Below, one piece after another: positions 9,782 through 17,632 of a stretch of 64,000 bases of DNA. The position numbers and the translations under genes were made by a program. The notes under the pieces are model-generated. The model had not been told where the DNA came from and made no database searches. It worked only from the letters and a program-made list of their open reading frames with translations. The stretch covers positions 1 through 64,000 of the forward strand of contig CAWGGX010000014.1 in the NCBI GenBank assembly GCA_963822215.1, written 5' to 3'. This DNA comes from Roseiarcus sp963822215 (GTDB lineage Bacteria > Pseudomonadota > Alphaproteobacteria > Rhizobiales > Beijerinckiaceae). Numbering within the stretch: position 1 is the stretch's first letter; the number at the start of each line of letters is the position of its first letter.

Positions 9782-10135
9782 TTGAGCGCCATGTGGGTGC
9801 CATTGGCGCGCTGGTCGATGAGACGCCTGACATCACGAGGCAAGGACGGCGCTCGCCGCGCGGGGTTTTGTTTCGGCAAACTACAAGGCGCTCTGCGCCT
9901 CTTTCGCCGTCACAAGATCGGGCCAAAAAACGCGCACGCCGTGACGCGCCGCAAGGCCTGGTTCGATAGCCTGTTGGATCTCGTTCCCGACCGCCTCGTT
10001 TTCATCGACGAGACGCGGTCCTTAACCAACATGGCCCGCCGTACGGAATGGGCGCCGAAAGGCCAGAGGCTCAGGGTCGGCGTTTCTCATGGACACCGGA
10101 AGACTAAGACGTTTCGCCTGAGCAGCATCGTCGCG
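9782..10135 (+). pseudogene. IS630-family transposase remnant
   Basis: A fragment with the first catalytic region of IS630/Tc1-type DDE transposases (LVFIDETRSLTNMARR, then WAPKGQRL and SHGHRKTKTF). The N-terminal helix-turn-helix part is degenerate and the frame runs at about 10135 into unrelated recombinase-like sequence. It is therefore a dead fragment. Confidence 0.7.
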
Positions 10136-10218
10136 CCGATGGTTCGACGACTCGCCCGGGCCCCGCCCCGGGCTCGTAGCGCAGCGAGCAGCCGAACGCC
10201 GTCGGCGATGACGAGAGC

Positions 10219-10421
10219 ATGACCCTTATGGCGCTTGCCGGCGACCTGCCAGCGCTCTGGAACGACGCAACTGCTTCCATCGAAACGCGCAAGCGGATTT
10301 TGCGCGCCGTTCTGAAGGAGATCATCGTGACAGTCGAGACCGGTCGGCTGCACCTCGTGCTGCACTGGCAGGGTGGGGATCATACGCGGCTTGAAGTGCT
10401 GAAGAACCGGTCGGGCCAAAC
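10219..10421 (+). pseudogene. C-terminal fragment of a large serine recombinase
   Basis: The short segment with LPALWNDA, KRILRAVLKEIIVTVE and LHLVLHWQGGDHTRLEVLKN resembles the C-terminal end of large serine recombinases with zinc-ribbon/coiled-coil domains. Catalytic and DNA-binding parts are absent. It joins directly to the truncated IS1182 transposase after KNRSGQ, marking a recombination junction. Confidence 0.6.
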
Positions 10422-11504
10422 TTCAAATCGGTGTTTCGTCAATTCACGCTGCTGTGCGAGCGGCTCGACCTGTTCGGACGCGAACTGCTGGCGGTGGACG
10501 GGACCCGCATCAAGGCGGTCAACAACAAGGATCGAAATTTCACCCGCAATTCGCTGGAGAAATTCATCAAGGCGGCCGACGAGCGGCTGGCCGATTATCT
10601 CCAGCGGCTCGACGAGGGCGACGCCGCGGAACAGGCGACGAGCGGCGCGCGGGTGAAAAATCTCGCCGAGAAGATCGAGGGACTGCGCAAGAAGCGCGGC
10701 CAATACGACGCCATGCTGAAGCGGCTCGAACGCACGGGCGAAGACCAGATATCCCTGACCGATCCCGACAGCCGCGCCATGGCGGCGCACACGCGCGTCG
10801 CTGTCGGCTACAACATTCAGGTTGCGGTCGACGCCAAGCACAAGCTGATCGTCGAACAGGAAGTGACCAACCAGGTCGTCGACATGGGGCTGTTGCAGGC
10901 GACTGCCGAGCCGGCCCGCGAGATCCTCGAAGTCGAGACGATCGACGTCGTCGCCGACAAGGGTTATTTCAAGACGGAAGACATCGCCGCCTGCGAAGAG
11001 GCGGGGCTGACGCCGTATGTGCCCAGACCCCAACGCGGCTCTTCGGTCAGCAATGGCTTCTTCCGCAAGGACGAGTTCACTTACGATCCGGAGCGGGACG
11101 CATACGTTTGCCCGGGCGGCCACGAACTGAGGCCGCTCCGCCATGGCAAGTTACGCGAGATGACGAAGGTCGATTACGGCAACCCGGCGGCGTGCCGCGA
11201 TTGCCCGCTACGCCCACGCTGCACGGACGCCGACTATCGCGCCGTCTCGCGTCTCGAGCACGAGGACGCGCTCGACCGCATGGCGGCCCGCCTGAAGGCG
11301 AGGCCGGAACTTCTCGACCGCCGTCGCGAGACGGTCGAACATCCGTTCGCCAGCATCAAGCAATGGATGAACCAGGGCGCGTTCCTGATGCGCGGCCTGG
11401 AAAAAGTGCGCGCCGAATTCAGCCTGAGGGCGCTCGTCTACAATTTGCGGCGAGCGCTCAACATTCTCGGCATGAACAAGATGATGGCGGCCGTCGCCGC
11501 ATGA
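10422..11504 (+). pseudogene. IS1182-family transposase lacking its N-terminus
   Basis: About 360 residues match IS1182-type DDE transposases: FRQFTLLCERLDLFGRELLA, then the first catalytic Asp in VDGTRIKAVNN, a coiled region, VVADKGYFKTEDI (second Asp) and a terminal QWMNQGAFLMRGLEKV segment with YNLRRALNIL. The family normally has about 110 further residues upstream; these were replaced by the recombinase fragment at about 10421. A GTG at 10431 would be the first start in frame, but there is no reason to expect expression. Intron A begins 160 bases downstream. Confidence 0.75.
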
Positions 11505-12172
11505 CAGAGGCCCAAATCGCGTTGTTTCGTGGCAAAACCGCCCATGGGGGTCCTCCCATCCCTTCCAAGAGGCCATCGGCGCGATTTCAGCCCGAAACGC
11601 GAGAAAAGCGCCGACCCGCACGCTCAGTCGTCGCGTCCATCAACCTCGACGAGTTTTCGCACGGGTGCGCCGGGAGACCGGCAAGGAGTAGGTGGTGCAA
11701 GTCCACTACGATGAAGGAATAGCGAACCACATCGGCCCCGAGCCGTGCGCAGGCGTCCGCGAGGGTGTCGGCGAAGCGTCGGCAGGGGAACGTTCAGGCC
11801 AGCCATTGAGCCGCGGTGCGCCGGGAGACCGGCAGGAGGTTGAAGGTGAGAGTCCATTACGGTGAAGGGCGTAGCGTCCCACACCGGCCCCGAGTCATGC
11901 GTGAGCGCCGCGAGGTTGCCCGCGAAGCGTTGACAGGGGTGTGTGCAGGCCAGGTTGTGAGCGGCGAAAGCAATGTAGTCCGGGGTGCCGATGCCGTCGT
12001 GGCAGCAGAAGGCAATAGGGGCGGGTCCGCCAGCGCGAGGATTCGCACCACCCCGCGTCGTCTGGGACCCTGGCATGTACATATGCCTCCTGCATGGGAA
12101 CCGGGAGAGCTCTGTCACCACCCTGTGGCGCCAACCACTGGGCCGCATCGGGAAGGCCGGAGGCCGTAGCCG

Positions 12173-13654
12173 ATGATGCACGGGACGGAGCACTCAGACC
12201 CACTGGTAGTACCGAGGAGGCCGGCGAACAAAGCGGTGCGAACCGTGGCGGAGTTGGTGGAGGGAAGCGGTGGGACCGAGAGGAATGCGGACCAGCAAAG
12301 CACGGGCCGGACGCAGAGCCGGGAAGCCGTGTCACAGGCGCAGGGCCGCATACGTGAGGCCGTCAACAGGAACAACAAGGAGCGACTGACAGCGCTTCTG
12401 CACCACGTCGACATCGATTGCCTTCGGTGGGCGTTCTTCAGCTTGAAGAGACGGGCTGCCCCAGGCGTCGACGAGGTCACGTGGGACCAATACGCGGAGC
12501 AACTCGAGGACAACCTCGTAGGCCTCCACGCACGGGTCCATGCGGGAACGTATCGAGCGCTGCCGTCCCGTCGGAGGTACATACCGAAGGCGGATGGCCG
12601 ACAGCGGCCGCTCGGCATCGCCGCCATCGAGGACAAGGTTGTCCAGGCGGCGGTGGTGGCGATCCTGACGCCAATCTACGAGGCGGAGTTCCTGGGGTTT
12701 AGCTATGGGTTCCGACCTGGGCGCAGCCAGCACGACGCGCTGGATGCGCTGGCGTACGGGATCGGAGCACGCAAGATCGACTGGATCATCGACGCCGACA
12801 TTCGATCGTTTTTCGACACGATCAGCCAGGACTGGTTGGTACGGTTCATGGAACATCGGATCGGCGATCGAAGGATCATCCGCCTGATCCAGAAATGGCT
12901 GAAGGCGGGCGTGCTGGAAGAGGGCCAGTGGATCGAGACGACGGAGGGTACGCCGCAGGGCTCGGTCATTTCACCGTTGCTTGCCAACGTATATCTCCAC
13001 TACGCCTACGATCTCTGGGTCCAGCAGTGGCGCACGCGGAATGCGACCGGCGATATGATCGTCGTGAGATACGCGGACGACACGATCGTTGGCTTCCAGC
13101 ACCAAGGCGATGCGAAGCGCTTTCTGAACGATCTCAAGGACCGGCTGGCCCGGTTCGCACTGAGCCTGCATCCGGAGAAGACGCGCCTGATTGAGTTCGG
13201 CAAGTTTGCCGCCGAACGCCGAAAAGGACGCGGCGAAGGCAAGCCAGAAATGTTCGACTTCCTGGGGTTCACCCACTACTGCACCACCCGGAAGGACGGC
13301 ACGGGCTTTCAACTCGGGCGTAGGACGCAGCGGAAGCGGATGCGAGCCAGACTCAATGAGATCACGGAGACGCTTCGCCGGGACAGGCATAGGCCGATCG
13401 ATGAGCAGGGGGGCTGGCTCGGGGCCGTGGTGAGGGGCTACTTCGCCTACTTCGCGGTGCCGACCAACAGCCGCATGCTGTCGGCGTTCCGTGCCCACAT
13501 AGGCGAACGATGGTTCCACAGTCTGCGACGACGCAGCCAGCGGCATCGGATGACCTGGGAACGGATGAGCCGACTGATCGAACGCTACTTGCCACCCGTC
13601 CGCGTGCTGCACCCGTGGCCGGACCAGAGGTTTCGCGTCAAGTACTCAAGGTAG
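12173..13654 (+). CDS. Group II intron reverse transcriptase/maturase (intron B)
   Basis: A 493-residue LtrA-type protein. Reverse-transcriptase blocks are in order: LKRRAAPGVDEVTW (about 91-104), RRRYIPKADGRQRPLGI (about 133-149), FSYGFRPGRSQHDAL (176-190), DADIRSFFD with the first Asp at 208, GTPQGSVISP (259-268), and the catalytic VRYADD with YADD at 300-303. A maturase/thumb part follows (FDFLGFTHYC, FAYFAVPTNSR) and the protein stops after LHPWPDQRF. There is no HNH endonuclease domain, so it should use other primers, for example at replication forks. The stop codon abuts domain V at 13655. It probably splices and mobilises B, and could serve the ORF-less intron C in trans (inference). 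Confidence 0.93.
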   Translation: MMHGTEHSDPLVVPRRPANKAVRTVAELVEGSGGTERNADQQSTGRTQSREAVSQAQGRIREAVNRNNKERLTALLHHVDIDCLRWAFFSLKRRAAPGVDEVTWDQYAEQLEDNLVGLHARVHAGTYRALPSRRRYIPKADGRQRPLGIAAIEDKVVQAAVVAILTPIYEAEFLGFSYGFRPGRSQHDALDALAYGIGARKIDWIIDADIRSFFDTISQDWLVRFMEHRIGDRRIIRLIQKWLKAGVLEEGQWIETTEGTPQGSVISPLLANVYLHYAYDLWVQQWRTRNATGDMIVVRYADDTIVGFQHQGDAKRFLNDLKDRLARFALSLHPEKTRLIEFGKFAAERRKGRGEGKPEMFDFLGFTHYCTTRKDGTGFQLGRRTQRKRMRARLNEITETLRRDRHRPIDEQGGWLGAVVRGYFAYFAVPTNSRMLSAFRAHIGERWFHSLRRRSQRHRMTWERMSRLIERYLPPVRVLHPWPDQRFRVKYSR

Positions 13655-13688
13655 GAGCCGAGTGCCTGAATTGGGCATGCTCGGATCT
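13655..13688 (+). ncRNA. Group II intron domain V of intron B
   Basis: Exactly 34 nt starting GAGCC (AGC catalytic triad). It folds as a lower helix, a four-pair upper helix with a GAATT loop and a two-base AT bulge on the 3' side. Compared with A's domain V, paired bases change together (AG/CT here, GA/TC in A), supporting the fold. The 3' strand ends GGATCT, which serves as IBS1 for intron C. Confidence 0.8.
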
Positions 13689-13689
13689 G

Positions 13690-14518
13690 GTGCAGCGAGG
13701 CTAGCTGCCATTCCAGCGGGTGAGAGTCCCGCCGACACAAGGAGTCCAGTCCATGTTGTAGTCATATCCAGCGGCGGGGCGGGCGACCAATCTGCCGGAA
13801 GCCTGGAAGTAAAAGCCCTCTGGGGCCGGGAAGCCGGTTCGATCCGACAAAGGGGGGCGAGCAACCTGGCAGGCCGCAACGTAAGCAAACCGGGAAGCCT
13901 CGAAAGACGTGCCCCGCGTGAAGCGGATTGCGGGAACTTTGGGAGTGCCGAGCCGCTCAGATCTCGGCGAAGGCCATGTCGGCATCGAATACCTGGACGA
14001 TAACGATGTTCGAACTCCCCGGGGTCATAGAGGACGGCATGCCAGGAAGGAATGGACAGCGAAAGCCCGGAACCGCTCGCGGGTCGCCTAGGCGCTCCCG
14101 TACAGCGAAGGCGTTCCGTATAAGCCGCCGTGCGGCGAAGTCGGGACGTGCCCGCGAGTGGGGCGGATGGGGTCGATTAAGTGATGACGGATCGGGACAG
14201 AACAACCCGGACCCGAGCGAGGACCCCTGGGGCGGAGGACTACCCAACCTCCCACGGCGGTGCATCGACGCGCAACCGTCCCGACACAGCGCGGGATTAT
14301 CGGGATTGCCAAGCGATGCGCGAAGGATGGACGCAAACCGAGCGGGAAGCGGCGTATGCCGGGAGCAGGCTTAAGCCGACCAGCGTCTCGGGAAGGCCCC
14401 ATCTGATAGGCCAGCCTTCCAGCCGTACTGGGGAAAACCCGCCGTACGGAATGATAGGGGGGATCAAGGAAACGTCGGCATCATCCGAAGCCCGGTCCGC
14501 GCCTTGATCCTACCCGAC
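13690..14518 (+). mobile_element. ORF-less group II intron C, copy 2 (inside intron B)
   Basis: 829 nt, from GTGCAG one base after B's domain V to GAC immediately before B's domain VI. The candidate EBS1 CAGATC (13958-13963) lies in the loop of a CCGAG/CTCGG hairpin and pairs with GATCTG (13684-13689), the last six bases before the insertion. Its own domain V is at about 14420-14453 and its domain VI, with a bulged A at 14512, closes the element. It differs from the other copies at two positions noticed (A instead of G in CCATGTTG near 13755; C instead of T near 14089). Splicing would leave a two-base linker between B's domains V and VI, a normal length. Confidence 0.8.
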
Positions 14519-14557
14519 TGCGGGGGGGCGCTCAGCAATGAGCGTCCCTACCGCGAT
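14519..14557 (+). ncRNA. Group II intron domain VI of intron B
   Basis: A hairpin pairing GCGG...CGCTC with GAGCG...CCGC, loop AGCAAT, and an unpaired A at 14550 eight positions from the 3' end (branch-point geometry). It is separated from its domain V by intron C. It is identical to A's domain VI except for one extra G in the G run. Confidence 0.7.
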
Positions 14558-14769
14558 ATAGAAGACTTGTCCCGGGCGCCGACGCTTTCTGTGCAGCGGA
14601 AGGCAACATGCCCAAGAGCGCCAACGCAAGCGCTTGGGCGACCCGGCGTGGTCAGAGAACCTGGCATGTACGCACGCTCCTTGTACGGGAACCGGGAGGT
14701 CTCCAGGTCGGCCGAAGGCTCTATCGAGTTGACGGTCCGCGGCGGGAAGGCGAGGAGCCATAGTCGCCG

Positions 14770-16245
14770 ATGCACGATCTGGAGAAGTCAGACCCTGCGA
14801 TAGTAGCAATGAAGCCGCCGAACAGAGCCGGGTCCCCGGCCGCGGAGGCGGCGGAGCCAAGGGCAGGGACCAAGGGGAACGCGGATCAGCTTAGCACGCA
14901 CCGGACTCAGACCCGGGAGCGCGTGACCCAGAGGCTGGGCCGCGTACGGCAAGCCGCAAGGCAAAGGAAGAAGGAACGGTTCACCGCGCTTCTCCTCCAT
15001 GTCAATGTCGACACCCTGGAAACGGCGTTCTATGCGCTTAAACGCAAAGCCGCCCCCGGCGTGGATGGGATGACATGGCAGGACTACGAGGCGAATCTCG
15101 AGCGCAATCTCGAGGTTCTCCACGGGAAGGTCCACCGGGGAGGGTATCGGCCGCAACCGTCTCGTCGGACGTACATACCGAAGGCGGACGGCCGACACCG
15201 GCCGCTGGCGATCGCAGCCCTGGAAGACAAGATCGTGCAGGGCGCATGCGTCATGACGCTCAACGCCATCTACGAAGAGGATTTCCTCGGGTTCTCGTAC
15301 GGGTTCCGTCCCGCGCGAGGGCCGCATGATGCGTTGGACGCCTTGTCGGCAGCGATCACCAGCCGGAAGGTGAATCACATACTTGACGCCGATGTTCGGG
15401 ACTTCTTCGGCAGCGTCAGCCAGGATTGGTTGATCCGCTTCCTGGAACACCGGATCGGCGACAAGCGCATCATCCGCCTTATCCGCAAATGGCTTAAGGC
15501 GGGCATCCTCGAAGACGGGATCGTAACCGTAGCCGACAGGGGGACCGGCCAAGGATCGGTGATCTCGCCGCTCCTCGGCAACATCTACCTGCACTACGTG
15601 TTCGATCTATGGGCCGAACGTTGGCGACGGCAGGAGGCCCGAGGCGACATGATCGTCGTGCGCTACGCCGATGATCTGGTGGCCGGCTTCGAGCACGAGG
15701 GCGACGCTCGTCGCTTCCTCGATGCGATGCGTGAACGGTTCGAGGCGTTCGCGCTGTCGCTCCATCCGGAGAAGACCCGCTTGATTGAGTTCGGCCGCCG
15801 CGCGGCGGCCGATCGCAAGGAGCGCGGCGTCGGCAGACCGGAGACCTTCACGTTCTTGGGCTTCACCCACATCTGCGGCAAATCACGCCGGGGCCTCTTC
15901 CAACTTCAGCGGAAGACCCGGCGTGACCGCATGCGGGCCAAGCTGCAGGAAATCAAGGTGGAGCTGCGGCGACGAATGCACCAGACGATCCCGGTTCAGG
16001 GACGCTGGTTGAAGCAAGTCGTTACCGGACATTTCGCCTACTACGCAGTACCCACCAACAGTCGGGCGCTATCCGCGTTCCGGCACTACGTGACCGACCT
16101 CTGGCGACGAACGCTTCGGCGGCGCAGCCAGAAAGACGGCTTCACATGGGAGCGCATGACGAAACTGACCGACGGCTGGCTTCCCCCACCGCGTATCCTT
16201 CACCCCTGGCCAGATCAGCGTTTCGCCGTCAAACACCCGAGGTAG
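14770..16245 (+). CDS. Group II intron reverse transcriptase/maturase (intron A)
   Basis: A 491-residue paralogue of the intron-B protein, colinear with it but substantially diverged. Blocks: LKRKAAPGVDGMTW (about 90-103), YIPKADGRHRPLAI (135-148), FSYGFRPARGPHDAL (175-189), DADVRDFFG, VVRYADDL with YADD at 299-302, FTFLGFTHICG and FAYYAVPTNSR, ending LHPWPDQRF. The usually invariant TPQG before SVISP is TGQG here (259-262), a change in a conserved reverse-transcriptase block that may affect polymerisation. No endonuclease domain is present. The stop codon directly precedes domain V. Its mRNA lies within A, downstream of the inserted B, so expression may depend on B splicing or an internal promoter. 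Confidence 0.92.
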   Translation: MHDLEKSDPAIVAMKPPNRAGSPAAEAAEPRAGTKGNADQLSTHRTQTRERVTQRLGRVRQAARQRKKERFTALLLHVNVDTLETAFYALKRKAAPGVDGMTWQDYEANLERNLEVLHGKVHRGGYRPQPSRRTYIPKADGRHRPLAIAALEDKIVQGACVMTLNAIYEEDFLGFSYGFRPARGPHDALDALSAAITSRKVNHILDADVRDFFGSVSQDWLIRFLEHRIGDKRIIRLIRKWLKAGILEDGIVTVADRGTGQGSVISPLLGNIYLHYVFDLWAERWRRQEARGDMIVVRYADDLVAGFEHEGDARRFLDAMRERFEAFALSLHPEKTRLIEFGRRAAADRKERGVGRPETFTFLGFTHICGKSRRGLFQLQRKTRRDRMRAKLQEIKVELRRRMHQTIPVQGRWLKQVVTGHFAYYAVPTNSRALSAFRHYVTDLWRRTLRRRSQKDGFTWERMTKLTDGWLPPPRILHPWPDQRFAVKHPR

Positions 16246-16279
16246 GAGCCGGATGCTCGAATTGGGCCCGTCCGGATCT
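16246..16279 (+). ncRNA. Group II intron domain V of intron A
   Basis: 34 nt starting GAGCC, with the same layout as B's: helix, two-base bulge CC, four-pair upper helix and GAATT loop. Compensatory differences to B keep the stems paired. It is separated from its domain VI (17110) by intron C copy 3. Confidence 0.8.
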
Positions 16280-16280
16280 G

Positions 16281-17109
16281 GTGCAGCGAGGCTAGCTGCC
16301 ATTCCAGCGGGTGAGAGTCCCGCCGACACAAGGAGTCCAGTCCGTGTTGTAGTCATATCCAGCGGCGGGGCGGGCGACCAATCTGCCGGAAGCCTGGAAG
16401 TAAAAGCCCTCTGGGGCCGGGAAGCCGGTTCGATCCGACAAAGGGGGGCGAGCAACCTGGCAGGCCGCAACGTAAGCAAACCGGGAAGCCTCGAAAGACG
16501 TGCCCCGCGTGAAGCGGATTGCGGGAACTTTGGGAGTGCCGAGCCGCTCAGATCTCGGCGAAGGCCATGTCGGCATCGAATACCTGGACGATAACGATGT
16601 TCGAACTCCCCGGGGTCATAGAGGACGGCATGCCAGGAAGGAATGGACAGCGAAAGCCCGGAACCGCTCGCGGGTCGCTTAGGCGCTCCCGTACAGCGAA
16701 GGCGTTCCGTATAAGCCGCCGTGCGGCGAAGTCGGGACGTGCCCGCGAGTGGGGCGGATGGGGTCGATTAAGTGATGACGGATCGGGACAGAACAACCCG
16801 GACCCGAGCGAGGACCCCTGGGGCGGAGGACTACCCAACCTCCCACGGCGGTGCATCGACGCGCAACCGTCCCGACACAGCGCGGGATTATCGGGATTGC
16901 CAAGCGATGCGCGAAGGATGGACGCAAACCGAGCGGGAAGCGGCGTATGCCGGGAGCAGGCTTAAGCCGACCAGCGTCTCGGGAAGGCCCCATCTGATAG
17001 GCCAGCCTTCCAGCCGTACTGGGGAAAACCCGCCGTACGGAATGATAGGGGGGATCAAGGAAACGTCGGCATCATCCGAAGCCCGGTCCGCGCCTTGATC
17101 CTACCCGAC
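16281..17109 (+). mobile_element. ORF-less group II intron C, copy 3 (inside intron A)
   Basis: 829 nt with the same boundaries relative to the host as copy 2: it starts GTGCAG one base after domain V and ends GAC before domain VI. EBS1 CAGATC at 16549-16554 pairs with GATCTG at 16275-16280. No difference from copy 1 was noticed in the shared part. The two hosts differ at many positions right up to the insertion point, so the copies arrived recently or have been homogenised. Confidence 0.8.
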
Positions 17110-17147
17110 TGCGGGGGGCGCTCAGCAATGAGCGTCCCTACCGCGAT
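17110..17147 (+). ncRNA. Group II intron domain VI of intron A
   Basis: A hairpin as in intron B with a candidate branch A at 17140 and 3' end GAT at 17147. The downstream exon starts TCTGGTTGACTTTTGC. Confidence 0.7.
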
Positions 17148-17632
17148 TCTGGTTGACTTTTGCACCACTGTCACAAACGCCTTATGAGAGGCGGTAATCG
17201 AGACTGAGTTCTGAGAGATGGCGGGTTCGCGGGTCACAACGTCGACCGCCGGCTATGGGCGGATAGCGCGCGGACAGGAGTCGCCTCGCGAAGGACCGGA
17301 GTGCGTGCCAAAGCCGCCATACGAAGCAGTCCCTACGATCCGCAAAGACGCGCTGCCAGCGGGCTTGGCGAGCAGGTCACCGATCCGGCGCTCCGCGTTC
17401 CCCTGTTGGGGTTGGGTCGGTCGCTAGGCGACTTGCCGCGGGCCTCGAAGCGCGCCGGGTTTGTAGTCATGAAGGGCCCGCCAGAGATCGGCCGACGCGG
17501 CGATTGTGAGGGGCTACGAGGGCTCACTGGTCATTGCGGCGAAAAGCGAGCGGCGCCGCAAGCCCGCCGGCCGCGCGGGACTTTCGCGCGCCGCCAACGC
17601 GAGTCTGGCTCGGCCGGCCAATCGCGACCCGC
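17148..17632. other. Intergenic stretch after the intron nest
   Basis: About 485 bases. Open frames here are short, basic and overlapping, without family resemblance, and no gene is supported. Confidence 0.35.

Larger units (their letters stand above)
11816..14557 (+). mobile_element. Group II intron B, nested in domain I of intron A
   Basis: It starts GTGCGCCGGGAGACC at 11816, the same first 19 bases as A, and ends at 14557 after a domain VI with a candidate branch A at 14550 and terminal GAT. It encodes its own reverse transcriptase (12173-13654) and carries C copy 2 between domains V and VI. Domain I is clearly homologous to A's but diverged. Excision of B would rejoin 11815 to 14558 and restore A's domain I. 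The position equivalent to A's EBS1 reads TCATGCG in B, and this does not match the insertion-site sequence GAGCCGCG, so targeting may have been ectopic. Confidence 0.78.
11665..17147 (+). mobile_element. Group II intron A, interrupted by intron B and by a copy of intron C
   Basis: The 5' end is GTGCGCC (consensus GUGYG); the 3' end is the domain VI at 17110-17147, ending GAT with a candidate branch A at 17140. IBS1 CGCACGG (11658-11664) immediately upstream is fully complementary to CCGTGCG at 11743-11749 in domain I (EBS1). A consists of 11665-11815, then after B 14558-16280 (with its reverse transcriptase and domain V), then after C 17110-17147. Across the B gap A aligns with B's own domain I without indels for at least 50 columns, so the interruption is exact. 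Only about 360 nt precede the ORF, which is short for domains I-III. Its exon is non-coding sequence just downstream of the truncated IS1182 transposase. Confidence 0.8.

Noticed and set aside
12173..16245. Retron, diversity-generating or abortive-infection reverse transcriptase as an alternative identity for the two RT genes
   Set aside because: Both have the group II maturase thumb/X region, stop exactly at a domain V hairpin and lie inside intron boundaries with GTGCG starts.
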